This document shows, in pieces, positions 31,413 to 42,640 of a stretch of DNA of 64,000 nucleotides (its first letter is position 1; every line of letters starts with the position of its first letter). The position numbers and the translations under genes were made by a program. Below the pieces are notes generated by a model. That model ran no database searches. It was given only the letters and a program-made list of their open reading frames with translations, and was not told the DNA's origin. Origin of the DNA: Molossus alvarezi. Lineage: Eukaryota; Chordata; Mammalia; Chiroptera; Molossidae. The stretch is taken from assembly GCA_037176705.1 (NCBI GenBank), contig CM073890.1, positions 97,330,591-97,394,590 of the forward strand, written 5' to 3'.

Positions 31413-34400
31413 ATATATATGTTGTTTACAAGAGACCCACCTCACAACAAAAGAATCACATAGGTTGAAAGTAAAGGGATGGAAAAAAATCTTTCAAGCA
31501 AACGAAAAGGAAAAAAAAAAGCTGGGGTAGCAATACTCATATCAGATAAAGTAGATTTCAAAATGAAGGCCATAACTAGAGATAAAGAAGGCCACTACAT
31601 AATATCGAAAGGATCTATTCAACAGGAAGATATAACCTTGGTAAACATAAATGCACCCAATATAGGAGCTCTAACATATATTAAAAATCTTTTGGAGAAC
31701 TTCAAAGGAAAAATCAACAGCAATATAATCATAGCAGGGGACCTCAATACCCCACTGACAGTACTGGATAAATCTTCTAGACAAAAAATTAACAAGGAAT
31801 AGAGACTCTAAATGAAGCGCTAGATCAAATGGATTTAATAGATATCTACAGAGAATTACACCCCAAAAGTACAGAATTCACATTCTTCTCAAGTGCATAT
31901 GGGACATTCTCAATGATAGACCCCATGTTAGGGCACAAACTAAGTCTCTACAAGTTCAAGAAGATTAAAATCATATCAAGCATCTTCTCAGATCACAATG
32001 GCTTGCAACTAGAAATCAATTGCAACAAGAATAGGCGAAGACATCTGAACACATGGAGGCTAAATAGCATGTTATTGAACAATGAATGGGTTACCAAGGA
32101 GATCAAGGAAGAAATTAAAAACTTCCTGGAAACCAATGAAAATGAACACACAACAACACAAAATCTATGGGATGCAGCAAAAGCAGTTCGGAGAGGGAAG
32201 TTTATAGCACTACAGGCCTACCTCAAGAAGCAAGAAAAATTTCTAATAGACTGCCTAATCTCACAACTTAAAGATCTAGATGCAAACAAAAATAAAACCC
32301 CAGAGCAAGTAGAAGGTAGGAAATAGTAAAGATCAGGGCAGAAATAAATGACATGGAGACAAAAACAATTCAAAGGACCAATGAAACAAAGAGCTTGTTC
32401 TTTGAAAAGATAAACAAGATTGATGGACCCTTCGCTAAACTCACCAAGAAACAAAGAGAGAGAACCCAAATACACAAAATCAGAAATGGAAGAGGAGAAA
32501 TACAAAGGATCCTGAACAAATATTATGAACAATTATACAGCAAAAATTTCAACAAGCTAAGTGAAATGGACAAATTTCTAGAAACACATAGTCCCCCAAA
32601 ACTGGACCAGGAAGAGATAGAAAACTTGAACAAACTAATAAAAAAAAAAAAAAAAAAAATTGAAGATGTAATCAAGATTCTCCCAGCAAACAAATGCCCA
32701 GGCCTGGATGACTTCATGGGGGAATTTTACTGAACATTCAAAGAAGAAATAATACCCATTCCCCTCAAACTATTTTAAGAAATTCAAGAAGAATGAAGAC
32801 TTTCAAACTAATTTTATGAGGCCAGCATAATTCTAAATTAAAAAACAAAACAAAACAGAAAAAGACACTACAAAGAAAGAAAACTACAGACCAATATCCC
32901 TGATGACCATAGATGCCAAAATTCTGAACAAAATACTAGCAAATCGAATCCAGCAATACATCAAAAAAAATTATTCACCATGATTAAGTGGGATTCATCC
33001 CGGGGCTGCAAGGACAGTACAATATTCACAAATTAATAAATGTGATACACCACATAAACAAAATGAAAGATAAAAATCATATGATCATATCAATAGATGC
33101 TCAAAAAGCATTCAACAAAATCCAGCACCCATTTCTGATAAACACTAAGGAATGTGGAAATGGAGGGATCATATCTCAACATAATAAAGGCCATATATGA
33201 AAGACCTACAGCCAACATCATACTCAATGGGTAAAAACTAAAAGCATTTCCCTTAAGAACAGGAACAAGGCAAGGATGCCCACTTTTGCCACTCTTATTT
33301 AACATAGCACTAGATGTCTTAGCCACAGCAATCAGACATGAAGAAAAAATAAAAGGGATCCAAATTGGAAAGGAGGAAGTGAAACTATCATTAGTCACGG
33401 ATGACATGATACTATACGTAGAAAACCCCAAAGACTCCATAAAAAATTTACTAGACTTAATAAATGAATTTGGCAAAGTAGCAGGATACATAATTTATGT
33501 CAAGAAATTGATGGCATTCTTATACACCAATGATGAACTCATAGAAAGAGAAACTAAAAAAACAATTCCATTTACCATCACAGCAAAAATTTAAGATACC
33601 TAGGAATAAACTTAACCAAAGAAATGAAGGACCTATTTGCAGAAAAATACAGGTCATTGAAAAAAGAAATAAAGGAAGATATAAAAAAGTGGAAGCACAT
33701 ACCTTGTTCATGAATTGGAAGAATTAACATCACTAAAATGTCCATACTACCCCAAGGCAATCTATAGATTCAATGCAATCCCCATCAAATACCAATGACA
33801 TACTTCACAGAACTAGAACAAATACTTCAAAAGTTCATATGGAACCAAAAAAGACCTCGAATAGCCACAGCAATCTTGAAAAGAAGAACAAAGTTGGAGG
33901 GATCACTTTACCAGATTTCAGGTTATACTACAAAGCCACTGTAATCAAAACAGCCTGGTACTGGCACAAGAACAGGCATATAGACCAGTGGAACAGAACA
34001 GAGAACCCAGAAATGGACCCAAGACAATATGTTCAATTAATATTTGACAAAGGGGGCAAGAGCACACAGTGGAGTAAAGACAGCCTCTTTAATTAACAGT
34101 GTTGAGAAAATTGGACAGCTACATGCAAAGAAGTGAAACTAGACCATCAACTTACACCACACACAAAATAAACTCAAAATGGATAAAATACTTAAATGTG
34201 ACTCATGAATCCATAAAAATCCTAAAAGAAAATGTAGGCAACAAAATTTCAGACATCATGCGCAGCAGAATTTTCACTGATACATCACCTAAGGCAACAG
34301 AAACAAAGGAGAAAATGAACACATGGGACTACATCAAACTCAAAAGTTCTGCACAGCAAAAGATACAATCATCAAAATGGAAAGGCAACCCACTGTATAG

Positions 34401-35093
34401 AAGAGCATCATTTCCAATTATATATCAGATAAGGGGTTAATTTCCAATATATATAGAGTGCTCATATAACTCAACAAAAGGAAGACAAAGAACCCAATTA
34501 AAAAATGGGCAGAGGAACTAAATAAACACCTCTCCAAACACCTCTACAAATGGCTACGAGACATATGAAGAAATGCTCAACATCACTAATCATCAGAGAG
34601 ATGCAAATTAAAACAACGATGAGGCATCACCTCACACCTGTCAGAATGGCCGCCATCAACAAATCATCAAACAACAAGTGTTGGTGAGGGTGTGGAGAAA
34701 AGGGGACTCTAATCCACTGCTGGTGGGAATGCAGACTGGTGTAGCTGCTATGGAAAACAATATGGTGTTACCTCAAAAAATTAAAAATTATAAATTGAAT
34801 TGCCATTTGACCCAGTGATCCTACTTCTAGGAATATACCCTAAGAAGCCTGAAACACCAATCAGAAAGAATATATGTACCCCCATGTTCATAGCAGCACT
34901 ATTTACAATAGCTAAGATCTGGAAACAGCCCAAGTGGTACATACACATAATGGAGTACTATGCAGCTGTAAGAAAGAAAGGTCTCTAATCCTTTGAGACG
35001 ACATGGAGGGACCTGCAAAGTATTAACCTAAGCATAACAAGCCAAACAGAGAAAGAGAAGTATCATATGATCTCACTTATTTTAGGAATATAA
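31413..35093 (+). pseudogene. L1 copy A ORF2 remainder, heavily broken
   Basis: Rest of copy A's ORF2 from the endonuclease domain to the C-terminus. It has many stops and frameshifts, so only scattered frames of 60-165 codons survive. Endonuclease motifs are still visible (IIAGDLNTPLTVLD, where copy B keeps GDFN). The reverse transcriptase catalytic FADD has become VTDD (codons at 33394-33405). An A run of about 20 replaces the codons after NKLI (32640-32659). Compared with copy B this copy has decayed longer. The C-terminus ends at TAA 35091-35093. Confidence 0.9.
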
Positions 35094-35353
35094 TGAACAT
35101 AACAGTCTGAGGAATGGGGTAGTCCCAGAGATGTGGAAGTGGGGTACAGACTGACAATCCCCAGAAGAGGGGGTTGGGGTGAGAGATAAACCACAGAACT
35201 TATATGTATGTATGCATGAACAATCGACATGGACAACAAAGCTGGGGACAGGGCGGGGAGGGAAGGGAAGGGGGGAATCAGTGGGCAAAAAAGGAGAAAC
35301 ATCTGTAACAAAAATAAATAAATTAATTAATTTTTAAAAAGTTACAAAAAAAA
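35094..35353 (+). other. L1 copy A 3' UTR and first A-rich stretch
   Basis: Same order as copy B's 3' UTR: 'aacataacagtctgaggaat', a G-rich block (35243-35276), 'aggagaaacatctgtaacaaa', then AATAAATAAATT and A-rich sequence to about 35353. The AATAAA at about 35313 is the element's own polyadenylation signal, which the source transcript apparently passed. Confidence 0.8.
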
Positions 35354-36010
35354 GAATATTAGCCAATAATTTTCTTTCTTTGTAGTGTATTTTTCTGGTT
35401 TTAGAATTGTAATCATGCTGACCAGGTAAAATCAGCTTTAAAGTCTTCCTTCTTGTTGAACATTTTGGAATAGTTTGAGAAGAATTGTTGTTAAGTTTTC
35501 TTGGGATATTTGACAAAATTATCTTGTGGAGCCATTTGGTCCAGTGCTTTTATTTGTTTAGAGGTTTTATATTTTGTTACTTTATTAGTTGCAATCAGTC
35601 TGTTCAGAAGTTTGGATACTCTCTGAATCAATTTTGAGAGATTATATGTTTTAATGAACTTATGTATTTTTTCCTCTTCACCAATTTTGTAGCATATAAT
35701 TTTTCATCATATTTTTTACAATTGTGTGTATTTCTCTGGGATGAGGTGTATTTCTAATCTATCATTTCAGATTTTATTTGAATTTGTTTTTTCTCTCTTT
35801 CAATAATACTGATTAAAGTTTGTTCATGTTTGTTATTTTTTGGAAGAACCAGCTATAAATTTAATAAATTAAAATTTTTATTTTTATTTTTAAGACTTTT
35901 TAACTTTTTTTTATCTCTGATCTTTATTGTTATTTTTTCTACTCACTTCGTGATTTTTAATTTTTTTTTCTAGTTTTTAAAAGTGTAACATTAGATTGTT
36001 TATTTGAAAT
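35354..36010 (-). mobile_element. Old L1 ORF2 fragment, antisense
   Basis: The complement shows the L1 ORF2 order: 'aaagatcagagataaaaaaaag', 'atagctggttcttcc', 'aaaacctctaaac', 'aaagcactggaccaaatggctcc', then a peptide-like KTRKIHYKERKLLANIL corresponding to copy B's [17 protein letters not shown]. This is the linker and early reverse transcriptase region of a much older L1. The 60-codon minus-strand frame at 35334-35516 is its remnant. Confidence 0.75.
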
Positions 36011-36049
36011 GGTTTTTGTTTCTTGTGGCCTGCAGAACTATGAGCTTTC

Positions 36050-36245
36050 CATTGTCTATCTCCGTTTGATGTTAACTCAAGCGTCTTTCTTCTGTTGTGG
36101 GCATTATTGTCTTTGTTTCTGTGTTATGCATATATGCATATAAATTCCTTGGTTAATCTCTTTCTTACCACCCCCTCTTCCTTCTGAGACTCTTCATTCT
36201 GTTTCATGCTTCCATATATCTGAGTTTATTTTGTTTAACCATTTA
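36050..36245 (-). mobile_element. L1 3' UTR fragment, antisense
   Basis: The complement reads 'aacaaaataaactcagatatatggaagcatgaaacag', a G-rich part, 'gattaaccaaggaatttatatgcatatatgcataac'. This is the same type of 3' UTR as the copy at 17030-17418. Confidence 0.6.
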
Positions 36246-36591
36246 TGTTGTTCACTAGAAATAGCAAGTCTCTAATAACAAAGGTAAAACTAGAAAGTAT
36301 TAACAATTTGGACAGCATCCACATTATAAAATTTTATGAAACTCCTGAGGCAAATAGTTTTGTACATTCATTATATAGCAATTACATAAATATACAGGCA
36401 GATGAAATGGAATACACCTATACAAACTAATTGATCTGTTTCAATTTTATATTAATTTTATTGTACTGTATTGTACTATAATTATGTAAGATTGCGTAAG
36501 AGGCTAGAAGTGTGAAACCTTTGTAAATAGTATCTGTGTCCAGTCTGCACTTTCATCATTGAAAAATAGAAAGTTGGTATTGAACATTTGA

Positions 36592-36880
36592 GTTAAATTT
36601 ATTAGGGTAACATTAGTTAATAAATGGATTTAGTTTTCAAGTGTACATTTCTATAATACATGATTTGTGCATTTGTTGTGTGCCCACCACCCAAAGTAAC
36701 ATAGTTTTTAATCACCATGTATTTGACTCCCCTTTAGTTGACACTTGGCTCCATCTCCCTTTGTGCTGGTAATCACCATAATTCTTTCTATATCTATGAA
36801 TATTTTGTTTGCTTTTCTTGCTTGTGAAGGTGTTTGTTCAGTTTAATATAATGCATATAAGTAAAATCATATAATTCTTG
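36592..36880 (-). mobile_element. L1 3' UTR fragment of another type, antisense
   Basis: Starts 'aaatttattagggtaacattagttaataaatgg' and continues 'tcaagtgtacatttctataatacatgatttgtgcat', 'gtgtgcccaccacccaaagt', 'gctggtaatcaccat'. This is the antisense of the same 3' UTR type as the element at 3876-4484. Confidence 0.75.
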
Positions 36881-36882
36881 AA

Positions 36883-36902
36883 AAAAAATTTACAAACCAA
36901 AA
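36883..36902. repeat. Right target-site duplication of L1 copy A
   Basis: AAAAAATTTACAAACCAAAA, an exact 20-bp match to 22713-22732. It is preceded by two further A that may belong to the poly(A) tail. Confidence 0.9.
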
Positions 36903-37069
36903 AGGAGCCCATTTAAAATCCATGGTCAATAATAAAGTAGTCCTATTTTCTATTCATGAATATTCATATTTCTTTCTCTGAACCCGACCCTGTGTGAGAT
37001 TCTTAAGGAGAGAAGATACAAAATGCATGGGCCAAATGTTAATCCATAAAACAACAAACAAAAGGTGCT

Positions 37070-37380
37070 AGAAATAGTGCTGAGTTGAGGTCAGGAGGTA
37101 AGACTGACTCCCTGGTGGCGGGAAGTGATAGGACAAGTTTCACAGACAGGGTGATATATGAATTGGGTCCTGAGATAAGTCAAAACGTTGAAATAGATTT
37201 TGCCAAATAAACAAGATAATAAGGCAATGTCAGGGTTAGAATTGGACCTATTCAAAAGTCCAAGAGATTGAATAAATAATACAGTTTATGAGATTGAGTA
37301 AGAGATATCTATGTGTCATGGTAGGATTTTCTGGATGAAGAGGGCAGATGTAAAGCTGGGCAGTTTGTATTTCATTCTGT
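37070..37380 (-). mobile_element. L2-like LINE, antisense, part 1
   Basis: Plus strand reads 'gtgatatatgaattgggtcctgag', 'ttttgccaaataaacaag', 'agggcagatgtaaagctgggcagtttgtatttcattctgt'. This is the antisense of L2 sequence in consensus order. Interrupted at 37381 by two VES SINEs. Confidence 0.55.
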
Positions 37381-37397
37381 CAGTTGTAATGTTTTTT

Positions 37398-37592
37398 ATT
37401 GATTTTAGAGAGAGAAGAAGGGAGAGGGAGAGAGATGGAAACATCGATGAGAGAGAACATCAATTGGCCGCCTTCTGCATGCCCCTTACTGGGGATTTGG
37501 CCTACAACCTGGACATGTGCCCTAACTGGGTCTCGAACTGGTCACCTCTTGGTGCATGGGTCGATACTTAACCACTGAGCCACACCGGCTGA
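37398..37592 (-). mobile_element. VES SINE (GTTGAGCAC-type), minus strand
   Basis: TTGATTTTAGAGAGAGAAG tail signature, ACATCGATGAGAGAGAACATC body, head complement with CTCTTGGTGCATGGGTCGATAC. Its left target copy is 37381-37397 and its right target copy 37593-37607 (TAATGTTTTTT shared). Confidence 0.92.
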
Positions 37593-37607
37593 GCAATAAT
37601 GTTTTTT

Positions 37608-37686
37608 TTTTTAATCCTCACCTGAAGATACTTTTCTATTTATCTTCAGATAGAGTGGGAGGGAGGGAGGGAGGGAGGGAGGGAGG

Positions 37687-37736
<50 letters not shown>

Positions 37737-37889
37737 TCAATGTTTGACACATTGAATGACTGGCTCCCGCATGACCCCAATCGGAGACGAACTGCAACTG
37801 AGGCACATGCCCTTGACCAGAATGAAACTCGTGACTCATTGGTCTGCAGGCTGATGCTCTAACCACTGAGCCAAACTGGCCAGGGCCAG
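37608..37889 (-). mobile_element. VES SINE (GGCCTGCGG-type), minus strand
   Basis: CCTCACCTGAAGATACTTTTC tail signature and CTGAGCCAAACTGGCCAGGGC head complement. The body is enlarged by (GGGA)n and (GA)n expansions. It sits directly after another VES and uses the same T-rich target: GCAATAATGTTTTTT (37593-37607) versus GCAGTAATGGCTTTT (37890-37904). Confidence 0.92.
37659..37732. repeat. (GGGA)n(GA)n microsatellite inside a VES
   Basis: A run of GGGA units followed by about 20 GA dinucleotides. It grew from the purine-rich body of the minus-strand VES. Confidence 0.95.
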
Positions 37890-37904
37890 GCAGTAATGGC
37901 TTTT

Positions 37905-39310
37905 AATGGAAGAAGTGACGAGGCCTGGCCTGCTAGTCTGGAAGGGACAAAGTTTGCAGCAAATGATAAGGTGATTTAGACCAGAGAGGAGGCAGGGATG
38001 GGAGGCTATGCGACGGCAGTGGAATATGGTTGGAAAATATGGAGCCATGAGAGAGTTCAATGTTAGAACAGACAGACTAGAAAGTGTTTGAATAGAGTCA
38101 AAGGCAAACCAGCAATTTCCACCTTGAATACCTGGACAGGATTATCCCGTACAGAAAGGCTCTGGGGAACTCTCTCTCTGCTCCCTTTTAGGAGGTGAGA
38201 CTGGGTTGGTGGATAAAAAGGAGTTTGGCCCAGAAGTTCTACGTGCCTCTGGGGCACTTACTAGAAACATACCTTTTATCCTAGCAACTCTTATCTTCAC
38301 TCATCTCCTGTTTTTGAGACATGTCTCTTCTCTCTTCACATGGTTTTCAGGCAGCATCACTGTACAGTAGACCTTTCCTGTGGCCGGGATAGACTGGTGG
38401 AGGGTATTATTTTTCTGGAATGAGCCACTAAGAGTGCTTCCCTCAGACTGTTAAACTGTAACAAGGAAAGCGAAGTAAACCTCTCTTTGGGCGTCTAAAA
38501 TAAGATACAGTATGTAAACTTGGCAACTGTTGCTTGTCACATTCCAACATGTAGGCTAATGAGAACAAAAAGCTAGTTGCCGGTATGAGAGAAGGCATAG
38601 ACACACATCAGAGAGGGAGAGATGGAAGAAACGTGTCTTCAGGGTCCTTCTCCGGTCTCTGGCCCTTGTGGTGGCCACACATCCATTCCAACCCCCCGGC
38701 TCCTTGAAATTCGCCCGTAATCCCGAGTAAAGCCTCCCTTTCTCCCTTTGATTTTGCCTAAGCTAAAATCCAAGTCCACTTCCAGTGCTGTTTTTATTTT
38801 TTTGGTTTTTAAGCTAAAAATGTCATATACTATGTCTGATGGGAGATGTTCTATACGCAAAGGAAAATATTCAGAAAATAATGTTAAGACTTGGGTAGAG
38901 ATTTAGACGTCATCAACATAAATTCGGGAGCTGAAGCTCTAGGAGAAGATTAAAGTGTCTAGACAGAGCAAGGAAAGTGAAAAGATAATAGGTATAAGGG
39001 CAAAGCCTTCGTAACTACCGAATTTAATGATTCACAAAGAAGAGGAAAAGGGTGAAGTAGGTTGACAAAAACCAAAGGAATTGCAAAGGAAAAAGGAATT
39101 TCAAATATGAGGTGTGGATGACTCTGCTAAATATTATTAAGGTCAAACTGGATGAGGGTTAATAAGAAGCAATTGAATTAGGCAAATTCTTATTGTTCAC
39201 TTTTGTTAAATGTAAACAGTTTCATTAGAGTGAGAAGGGTGTTGCCTAAAAACAGATAATGGATGAATGAATGAGAGAAGACTGCTCTTGCAAGATGTAT
39301 GACATGTAGG
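37905..39310 (-). mobile_element. L2-like LINE, antisense, part 2
   Basis: Continues from 37380 after the two VES copies: 'aatggaagaagtgacgaggcctggcctgc', 'tttagaccagagaggaggcagggatgggaggctatgcgacggcagtgg'. Later, 'gatttagacgtcatcaacataaattcgggagctgaagctctagg' and 'ctctgctaaatattattaaggtcaaactggatgagg' match more upstream L2 sequence in antisense. 38100-38880 is less clear and may include unrelated sequence. All reading frames are dead. Confidence 0.5.
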
Positions 39311-39590
39311 AAAAGAAAGAGACAGTAGTTAGGAGAAGCAACTGCATTCAATTTGACCAGTGTTTAACTCCTAGTTTGTGTTCGGTAAATGCTAAGAGAG
39401 ATATAGTTTCAGCTTGCAACAATTCAGTGGGAGAAACTCAAAATCAAGGTAAGTGGTAAGAGAAATGAGGCTAGAGAAAAATGCTTTTAACTCCCCAACA
39501 GTCAGTTATGTGGCCATGTTGTATTTGATGTCTACAAAACACATTTATTTTGTATGCCTATGCATTTCTCTGCATGTACACATGGATGAA

Positions 39591-39629
39591 CACACACACA
39601 CACACACACACATACACACACACACACAC
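39591..39629. repeat. (CA)n microsatellite
   Basis: About 19 CA units with one CATA interruption. Confidence 0.95.
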
Positions 39630-40559
39630 GATAAATGGAGTCTAACTTGAGAAGATTAGTTTGTTTAGGAGCAATGAATACTGGGACCAGTTCTAATCCA
39701 CTATACACCAATCTATCTAAGAGCACTGTTCATATATCTATTGCCAAGAGCGAATTCTTTCTCTTACATACCGGTTGAAGCATACAAGGAAAGAGTAACC
39801 TTAAACATGTTCCTCTTAGACAAAGTGTGGCAACTACGTTTGTCAAAAGACAAAGCAACACTCAGTTGAATCACACCAGTATTATTAGTTTTTCTTTGGA
39901 AAAACAAAACATATAGAGAAATATTTATAAATAAATATATTTTCTCCACTTAAGGGTGATTATTTCCAAATAGGACTAAAAAATTTTCCACAAATGGAAG
40001 ATGTTAGCATTTTCAAAGACACACCCCTAAGTATCTAGTTTTTCCAACAAAAGGATGCCAAGAATAAAATTCTTGAGAGGGGAGGTGCCTGTTTATGAGT
40101 TACCCATATTCTATTCACAGATACTGAAAAAATAGTTCCTCACTGTCTTCAATTTTATAACCTGGCCAAAGTTTCGGACCTCAGCGACTTCAAATACTCC
40201 TTCCCAAGACTGTTCCAAATCTGTCAGAAGCTTGTGCTACTTAATCAGCCTTGATACATTCTTATTTATGTCTTGTGTAAGATTATTGTGTATTATATAC
40301 ATCTTATTCTTCATTCTATTGCTGTGTGGTAGACAAGAGAGTCTGATTAATAAAAACTAAGTCATGCAACAAGGTACAATTACTGGAGTAACAACACCAC
40401 TTTGAATTAATTTGGCCCACTCACCAAGCTCATATATTTTAGACAGAGAAACTGTAGCAAGAAATGCAGCCCATTGGAAAACTGCAACTGGTGAAAAATA
40501 ATTATTATATAAAAAAGCATTTTCTTATTTTTGTATAGACTGGACCTTAATCAGATCAG
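39630..40559. other. Unassigned sequence
   Basis: No gene or repeat recognised. Confidence 0.4.
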
Positions 40560-41215
40560 CCCACTACCTTTTACCATAATGAGTATGAGTCTGTTTGCCT
40601 GGTTGTTTTCATTCGAATTTAAAAGCAGAATTGCCAAAAATATCTCAAATCCGATTATGCCTACCTCAAATCTCTTCTTTTTTAAAGCCTTTTCTCAACA
40701 ATCCATTCAGTTATTCCAGCCATGCATTTGGGTGCAATCATTAATTCATTTTTGTCCCAAAGCCAGTTGTGAAATATGTCATATTCCTTTAATTCTTATC
40801 TCCAAATTATACCCCAACTATATCTCCTTTGCTCCATCCCTGCTACTACTCTGTTTACTGGAGCCCTCTTCTCTCGTCTGCATGCTTGCATTAGCTCCAA
40901 TGTGAGCTGCTTCTGCTGAAGTCCACACTGAGGTGATCTTGTCTAATGTGAATCAGAGCATGTGACTCTCCCGAGAAAACCTTTTAGAGCTCTTAGAATA
41001 AAATCCAAACTCCTCACCTGACCCGAGTTGCAGCACGTGATAGAGGTCTCCGACACCCCCTTACCATTCTTCTTTCCCTCGCTCTGCTCCACCCATACTG
41101 GCCTGGTTTAGATCCTCAGACCCTCCAGACTTGTAGTTCTACCTCAAGGTTTTTGCACTTACATATTCTCTCTGCTTGGAATAGTCTTATACTTTAGATT
41201 ACTGTAAAATTCGAT
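40560..41215 (+). mobile_element. L2 LINE 3' region, sense
   Basis: 'gaatcagagcatgtgactctc', 'gagctcttagaataaaatccaaactcctcacctgaccc', 'ctctgctccacccatactggcctgg', 'aaggtttttgcacttacatattctctctgcttggaatagtctta' match L2 in order. The first 200-300 bp are less certain. The 124-codon frame at 40531-40905 is incidental. Confidence 0.75.
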
Positions 41216-41261
41216 CATGACTATGATAAAGAGTTTAGGTCAAATTAAAAAAAAATCTTTT

Positions 41262-41471
41262 GCCCTGGCAGGTTTGGCTCAGCGGTTGGAGCGTCGGCCT
41301 GCGGTACAGAGAGACCCGGGTTCGGTTCCCGCTAAGGGCACGTACCTCGGTTGCAGTTAGTCCCCGGCCCTGATTGGTCATGTGGGTGGCAGCCACTCGG
41401 TGTGTCCCTTCACGTCGATGTTTCTCTCTCTCTCTTCCTCTCTCTCCCTCCCGCTCTATCTGAACAACAAC
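41262..41471 (+). mobile_element. VES SINE (GGCCTGCGG-type), plus strand
   Basis: Head GCCCTGGCAGGTTTGGCTCA, A box TGGCTCAGCGGTTGGAGC, B box GGTTCGGTTCC, body ending CCGCTCTATCTGAACAACAA. Unlike the other GGCCTGCGG-type copies it lacks the CCTTGGGTGAGG tail segment. Perfect duplication AAAAAATCTTTT at 41250-41261 and 41472-41483. Confidence 0.95.
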
Positions 41472-41483
41472 AAAAAATCTTTT

Positions 41484-42624
41484 GGTCTATGTAATCTGAG
41501 CCAAAAATTCAGTGAAAAAGTGTTAATACACAATAATGCTGATTGTTTGGTCATGAGTTCTTAAAGGGGAATTCAAAGTATGGGGACAATAAATTGTTCC
41601 TGTTATTATAACTGAATAATAAACAATTTCAAATTTAGTGGCATGAAACAAACATTTTTTTTTTTTTTTTATGTTCATGGTTTCTGTGTCTTTGGTGTTT
41701 GAAAAGGGTTCAGTGGGAATGACTGGACTTTGCTCCACACCTGAGTTCTCAGCTAGGATGGCGGGAAGACGGGATGATTTGGGATTGGAGTCGCCTGAAG
41801 GCTCATGTATTCGCATGATTCATGTGTACGCTAGCTGTCAGCTGAAACCTCATCTGGACCTTGCAATGTGGCCTTTTGATCTTCCTCACTTTATGTTAAC
41901 CACATTCTAAGAGAGAACATCCTGAAAGAAATAGGCAGAAAGTGTATGGCCTTTTAACAATCTAGCCGCAGAAGTCACACAGACCTGTTCAGATTCAAGG
42001 GAAATAAACATATACCTATTAATGAGAAGAGTGTCAAAGCCACTTGGGAAGAAGAGCATGTGTTATGGGAGATATCGTTGGTATCATCTTCCACTCGTCT
42101 TACCTTGAATTATGGTCTCATGGAGAGCAGTGGAGTAGCTGGCTAAAAGAGACTACAGATGTCAATATCAAAGAGGAAACACTGGTGTCAATATCAAAGA
42201 GGAAACACTGGGTGTAATGCATCGCTGGTCTCACCCAAGAGACAAATATTTTGTATCAGCTGGTTTTCAAGTCACATCACTTCTTAGGAAAGAAAATTCT
42301 TCATTTCTAGGAAACAGGGTGATTTATTGATTTAATAAATCAACAAAGTTTCAATAATGTAACTTTAATAAATCATTATATTTTCAATAATGCAACTTAG
42401 GGTATACGTTTTATATTACATACCAGATAATGCTGTTACAGTTACAATAAACAAACAAAAGACAACAACTCCCATATAAAAGATCAACGAAGATATGGGA
42501 AATCCAAAGAAAACTTTAGAACTTTTTAAACTTGGCAATGCATCACTTTTCTAGGCATTACTGTATTTTGATTTTTAAAAATCACTATGAGATAAAAATT
42601 TTTAAGACACCAAGCCATATAGGC
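41484..42624. other. Mostly unassigned; T16 run
   Basis: A T run at 41657-41672. Around it, 'caatttcaaatttagtggcatgaaacaaacatt' resembles a worn interspersed repeat I cannot name. The rest is unassigned apart from the duplication at 42160. Confidence 0.35.
42160..42211. repeat. Perfect 26-bp tandem duplication
   Basis: Two identical head-to-tail copies of a 26-bp unit (42160-42185 and 42186-42211) beginning TGTCAATATCAAAGAGG. It lies in otherwise non-repetitive sequence. Confidence 0.95.
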
Positions 42625-42640
42625 AAGACAAAGCATTTTT

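Larger units (their letters stand above)
22733..36882 (+). mobile_element. L1 copy A with nested L1 and 3' transduction
   Basis: An old, near-full-length LINE-1 in sense orientation. Parts: 5' UTR 22733-24519, ORF1 relic 24520-25404, ORF2 start 25450-25554, interruption by L1 copy B and its duplicated target (25555-31412), ORF2 remainder 31413-35093, 3' UTR 35094-35353. About 1.53 kb of extra sequence (35354-36882) follows before the outer direct repeat. Removing copy B gives an original insertion of about 8.3 kb. CpG sites are largely decayed relative to copy B and every frame is broken, so copy A is the older of the two. Confidence 0.85.
35354..36882 (+). mobile_element. Putative 3'-transduced segment
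   Basis: Sequence beyond copy A's own 3' end but inside the outer 20-bp direct repeats. It is made of older antisense L1 pieces (35354-36010, 36050-36245, 36592-36880) plus unassigned sequence. It ends with TTCTTG then A8, and a variant polyadenylation hexamer AGTAAA sits at 36860-36865, about 16 nt before the A run. This fits read-through transcription at the source locus and copying of flanking DNA with the L1. Confidence 0.7.

Noticed and set aside
35354..36010. 5' inversion of L1 copy A by twin priming
   Set aside because: Twin-priming inversions sit at the 5' end of the insertion. This antisense piece lies beyond the 3' end and is far more diverged than copy A.
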